In this document: positions 60,370 to 64,000 of the stretch, in pieces
Position numbering within the stretch: position 1 is the first letter of the stretch
How the letters are laid out: each line of letters opens with the position of its first letter
Assembly: GCF_018991925.1 (NCBI RefSeq)
Contig: NW_024724368.1
Location: 721,596-785,595 of the forward strand
DNA length: 64,000 nt
DNA from: Homarus americanus
Lineage: Eukaryota > Arthropoda > Malacostraca > Decapoda > Nephropidae
Direction: 5' to 3'
Made by a program: the position numbers and the translations under genes
Notes under the pieces: model-generated
Database searches by the model: none
What the model saw: only the letters and a program-made list of their open reading frames with translations
What the model was told of the DNA's origin: nothing

Positions 60370-61395
60370 CATGAGGTGACATGTTCAATGCACGTGATAA
60401 GGTGTGCCCACGGGAAGCTGCGTCATACTATGCTGAGTAAAGGCATAAGTAGCCGGCTCTCTGGCCACCTGAAGCGAGCAGTACAGTTCAGCCTTGAGGT
60501 GAATGTACGTAAGACTCAAATTCTCTTTCAGCCTGGCCCTGGTTCAGCCTCACCTCCACCATCCATCCAGCTTAACGGTACTACCCTCTCGAATGTTACC
60601 TTCTTTCAGTATCTCGGCTCCCACTTGTTCCTCACTGTTGACATTGATGAAGATATTCAACATCGGATCAGATGTGCATCCCAAACCTTTGGCAGACTCC
60701 GTACCCGTGGCTTCCGCTGTAGGGAGTTAAAATTATCTGCAAAGTTGCACATATATCGAGCAGTGATCCTCCTCACCGTGTTATATGGCAGCGAGACATG
60801 GGTCATATACAGGAGGCACGCCACGGCATTTGAAAACTTTCACCAATGTAGTCTACGTTCCATCCTCTGAGTTTGCTGAGAAGACAAGAGAACAAATGAG
60901 TATTCTTGCTGGCACCAGCTGTAGGAGCATCGAGGCTACCATTAGCCATGAACAACTACGTTGGACTGGCCATGTTATATGCATGGACGACAGTAGACTA
61001 GCAGTCATTTAGCGAATAGTAAACGTAATACTGGCGGGCAACTGAAAAGGTATGAGGCTAGTCTTAAGACAGACCTGAAAAAGAGCCAAATCGATCCCCT
61101 CACCTGGGAGACGATCAATCCACGCCGTAACGCTTGGAGGAGCACCACACGAGAAGGTGTCAATACTTTCGAGTTAGTCTGACTGCAAACTGAGGCAAAC
61201 AAGTGCCAACGCCGGAAAGACGCTGCCTCTCCCGCACTAGAGGTATCCCTCCCCATGTGCAACGTCTGTGAACGACCCTGCCGGTCCGTATTGATCTTTC
61301 TAATCACCCCAGAGCTAACCAACGAAGGTGACATCCTTAATAACTCATAATTTTATCATAGCTGGATGGTCGTCATACTCGATTCTGAGTGACAG
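60370..61395 (+). pseudogene. LINE 3' half: RT C-terminus and zinc-finger tail
   Basis: The frame 60376-60867 reads L-E-V-N-V-R-K-T-Q-I-L-F-Q-P-G-P-G, I-Q-L-N-G-T-T-L-S-N-V-T-F-F-Q-Y-L-G-S-H-L, D-I-Q-H-R-I-R-C-A-S-Q and V-L-Y-G-S-E-T-W-V. A frameshift near 60850-60900 leads to E-Q-L-R-W-T-G-H-V-I-C-M-D-D-S-R-L. Further on, 61256-61349 encodes M-C-N-V-C-E-R-P-C-R-S-V-L-I-F and ends in a stop, a CxxC-type zinc-finger tail. It is the C-terminal half of the RT protein of the same family as 505-1725. The catalytic palm and endonuclease are absent. Its 3' end matches 10905-11095. Confidence 0.88.
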
Positions 61396-61502
61396 CAAAG
61401 TAGCAGTTGTGTGTAATCAAAGAAGACGTTTTCATTCACTTTTGTTTGGATATATGTATATAACCCTAATGCACGAGAGTTTATGTACACTATAAACGTC
61501 CT

Positions 61503-61507
<5 letters not shown>

Positions 61508-61548
<41 letters not shown>
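61508..61548. repeat. (CA)n microsatellite
   Basis: This is a pure run. Confidence 0.96.
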
Positions 61549-62220
61549 TCCAAACTCAGAGATGTGCTAACTTTGAACATCTATTATGACCGGTCAGGTG
61601 TATGGAAAGTCTTTTAAGAACAAACTTGACTTTCCAATTACACCTTTATCTTAAAGACGACACAAAGGGTCTCTTAGTACCTCATGAATCAACAACCCCT
61701 CGAATGTTGCTACTATACCAAGGGTCTCTCGAAGGCTTTATGCCATCGTCCTTCTACCATTACATATTATTCCAGATGTCTTTGGAAAATATAATCTTTC
61801 CGCTAATAACATAGATAATTTCTTCCATGCCAGGAAACTATACAAAATGTTACACGAGAAGTCCTTAATTAAACCATCAACCCCTTCGAACAGAAACTTT
61901 TGTGCCAATGGACTTAAGAAAAACAAAATCATCTCCCAGCAATCAGTGAGTCGTAAACTTCACGCCAACAAGCAAGATCACTGTCCGCTGCCTGACACCA
62001 AAGGTAGGCAGGTATAGACAGGTCTGTCTGTCTCTCTCTCTCTCTTTATCGACAACTGAAAGGTTAGAAAGATTCATGCGTGCACCTTTCACAACTAGGA
62101 CCAACTCCCCTTCGTCACAGGAAGTTTGAAAAGCCAACTTTGGTCTTTATTTGGTTTGCCAGGAGTTATATGTTACGGGCGCAGTCAAAAAATATATTGG
62201 ACCGGACGGCAGGCGGGCTG
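61549..62220. other. No gene recognised
   Basis: A partly open frame around 61840-61980 has coding-like composition but no family I know. (CT)n lies near 62030-62045. Confidence 0.45.
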
Positions 62221-62250
62221 CTGTGTGTGTGTGTGTGTGTGTGTGTGTGT
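62221..62250. repeat. (GT)n microsatellite
   Basis: This is a short pure run. Confidence 0.93.
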
Positions 62251-62345
62251 TGTGTGGCTAAGTCTAGTGCGTGTTTTATATGTGCTTATATAATCATGTG
62301 TGGATACTCCGACAAAGGTGTACAGTTGCATATTCATATGATGTG

Positions 62346-62482
<137 letters not shown>

Positions 62483-62486
62483 CAAG

Positions 62487-62808
62487 TATATGCTGATAAC
62501 CACAAGGAAACAAGAAAACACGACGTTCCCAAGCGCTTTCATGTAATTCACATCTTCAGGGGTGAGTACAGAGTAAGGAGAAATACTTGACAAGGCTAAT
62601 ATATACAGTAGAGGAGAGTGAGAAGGTTAGCTCATCTTACCCAATGACCTGACTACGGACAACTGCTGTGCTTAGAGATGGCATGGTCATTGTTTTTTTT
62701 ATTAAGAAGATTAGTAAGGGTCACTGCCTTATGACCGGAAAATTGTGGACACCTTCTGTCCCCTAGGAACTTTATCTCACTCTCCTCTACTGTGGTTATC
62801 AGCATATA
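62487..62808. mobile_element. Nested inverted-repeat element, possibly Penelope-like 3' debris
   Basis: TATATGCTGATAACCACA (62487-62504) is repeated exactly inverted at 62791-62808. ACAGTAGAGGAGAGTGAGA (62605-62623) is repeated exactly inverted at 62775-62793. Internal CCAAGCGCTTTCATGTAATT and CACATCTTCAGGGG recall sequences I associate with arthropod Penelope-like element ends. That family call is tentative. No ORF is present. Confidence 0.6.
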
Positions 62809-62812
62809 TATA

Positions 62813-64000
62813 TATATACAAGCACAAGTTAAATTAATATATCTAGCGTCACATTATTCCCTCTAGCGTGATAACAGTCAACGTGAACGAACATGAAGTA
62901 TAACAACACAAACTCGTACCCACGATAACTTAACATTATATTCTCCAGAGAGAGATAATGTTAACCTGGAAGTAACATCACACTCTTACGTACGATAACT
63001 TAGATCAAACTTTGCTTTGGGTCTCATCTCAGTGCGGAGTGAGAACAACGTCAAAAATACTCTATCTCTTTCGAATTAACTGTGCGAATCTATATGAAAG
63101 CATTTGTCAATAAACCAATGCCTGTGCTTGCTGTCGACAGTGACTATACTCTGTACAAAAAATTTATATGATTAATGTTAGAAATAGATGCCATACGCCA
63201 TGTGGGTAGAACAGCACTCAGCCAAATCAGAAGGGCAGAACAAAATAAATACCTATTTTTTTAACTAAAGAAATATTAGATAAACTTATTAATTGGAGAC
63301 TTTGTTTACTTTTGCAGTTTATATTATCTTTTGATTTAATATTGTAAACAACATAAATTCAGCAGTTTATATGATACTGAGGTTTCCTACATATAGTTGG
63401 TAATATAAATAATTTCACATAGACTGTGTGTGAAAACCAAGCCTGTGTTAAATTTATTAACTTAAAATCGTAAATAAGATAAAATTAATATTAAATTTTA
63501 AATTATAATATATTGTAAAATAAATAAACTATGAATGAAAATATAATTATAAGTAATTCATCACAAAAAATAAACTTCAAAATATATTAAAATTTCAAAA
63601 CTACAACACAAAGTAAACTCTACCTCATTATTAGAGCTCTCTTACGTCATGGCCATTAGCGTTCAACTCAATAGGGTAACTAACAACGTTTTACAACTTA
63701 ATGATCATCCCGATAACAATTTCTGTAATCAGTAATTAATCCATCTTGTAATGATGGTTTTGGGGTAATCCCTTGGTAATCCTCACTGTAATGAACATGT
63801 ACTGTAAATCCCAATTAAAATTTTGGGTTTATTTTACGGGTAATTAAATTGTCAGTTTTATCGTGTATTCTGTCAGAATTAAACCAGACGTTGAATAATT
63901 AATAGTAGATATGATTAATAAATTAATTACGTGTGTGTGTGTGTGTGTGTAATAATAATAATAATAATAATTAACGGTTTATTGAAAGAGTATGGCAGCC
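62813..64000. other. AT-rich, no gene recognised
   Basis: (GT)n lies at 63931-63950 followed by (AAT)n to 63971. Otherwise plain AT-rich DNA; the beat gene presumably continues beyond the window. Confidence 0.5.

Noticed and set aside
61602..61980. Possible exon or transposon ORF (K-M-L-H-E-K-S-L-I-K-like segment)
   Set aside because: No recognisable domain and frames are interrupted; could not be supported.

Overview
This is AT-rich eukaryotic DNA, almost certainly from an arthropod and most likely from a decapod crustacean (a crab or close relative). The evidence is indirect: two exons of a Beaten path (Beat) type immunoglobulin gene, which is an arthropod family; CR1-, Jockey- and RTE-like LINE debris; a tRNA-derived SINE of a type I associate with decapods; short TTAGG-like tracts; and a very heavy load of (TA)n, (CT)n, (CA)n and (AAT)n microsatellites and minisatellites. 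The species cannot be named from the sequence.

No complete host gene lies in the window. The only well supported host coding sequence is a pair of plus-strand exons, 46932-47137 and 58907-59042. Together they encode most of the first Ig domain of a Beat-family protein and are split by an 11.8 kb intron. The signal-peptide exon(s) should lie further 5' and the second Ig domain further 3'; neither was recognised here. Nearly all longer open frames elsewhere are translated simple repeats or broken transposons.

Layout. 0.5-2 kb: LINE endonuclease/RT remnant joined to a CR1-like 3' end. 2.7-3.4 kb: GAGT minisatellite. 9-14 kb: LINE 3' end, decapod-type SINE, minisatellites and a TA-flanked MITE. 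16-23 kb: minisatellites, long TA tracts, a foldback element and a Harbinger-type SANT gene remnant. 25-30 kb: minus-strand retroelement ORF with a nuclease-like motif, CR1-type ORF1, and a near-perfect 65-bp inverted repeat. 32-39 kb: MITE, tRNA-like palindromic elements, a 32-bp minisatellite, Tc1 remnant and Jockey-like RT. 40-46 kb: CR1-like 3' end (minus), a 447-bp foldback, CR1-like RT and a three-copy repeat of about 175 bp. 46.8-59.2 kb: the beat exons and their intron, which holds a second CR1 ORF1 (minus), an RT C-terminus, a mariner remnant, a 24-bp satellite and a 0.9 kb polypyrimidine tract. 60-64 kb: LINE 3' half, a TA tract and a nested inverted-repeat element.

The most unusual signal is at the beat exons. 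Three of the four visible exon-intron junctions carry local direct duplications that span the splice site itself, and the duplicated splice signals are mostly inactivated. Other points worth checking are a 30-bp motif that borders three separate TA tracts and several unexplained foldback elements. I found nothing that I would call a new multi-gene system.
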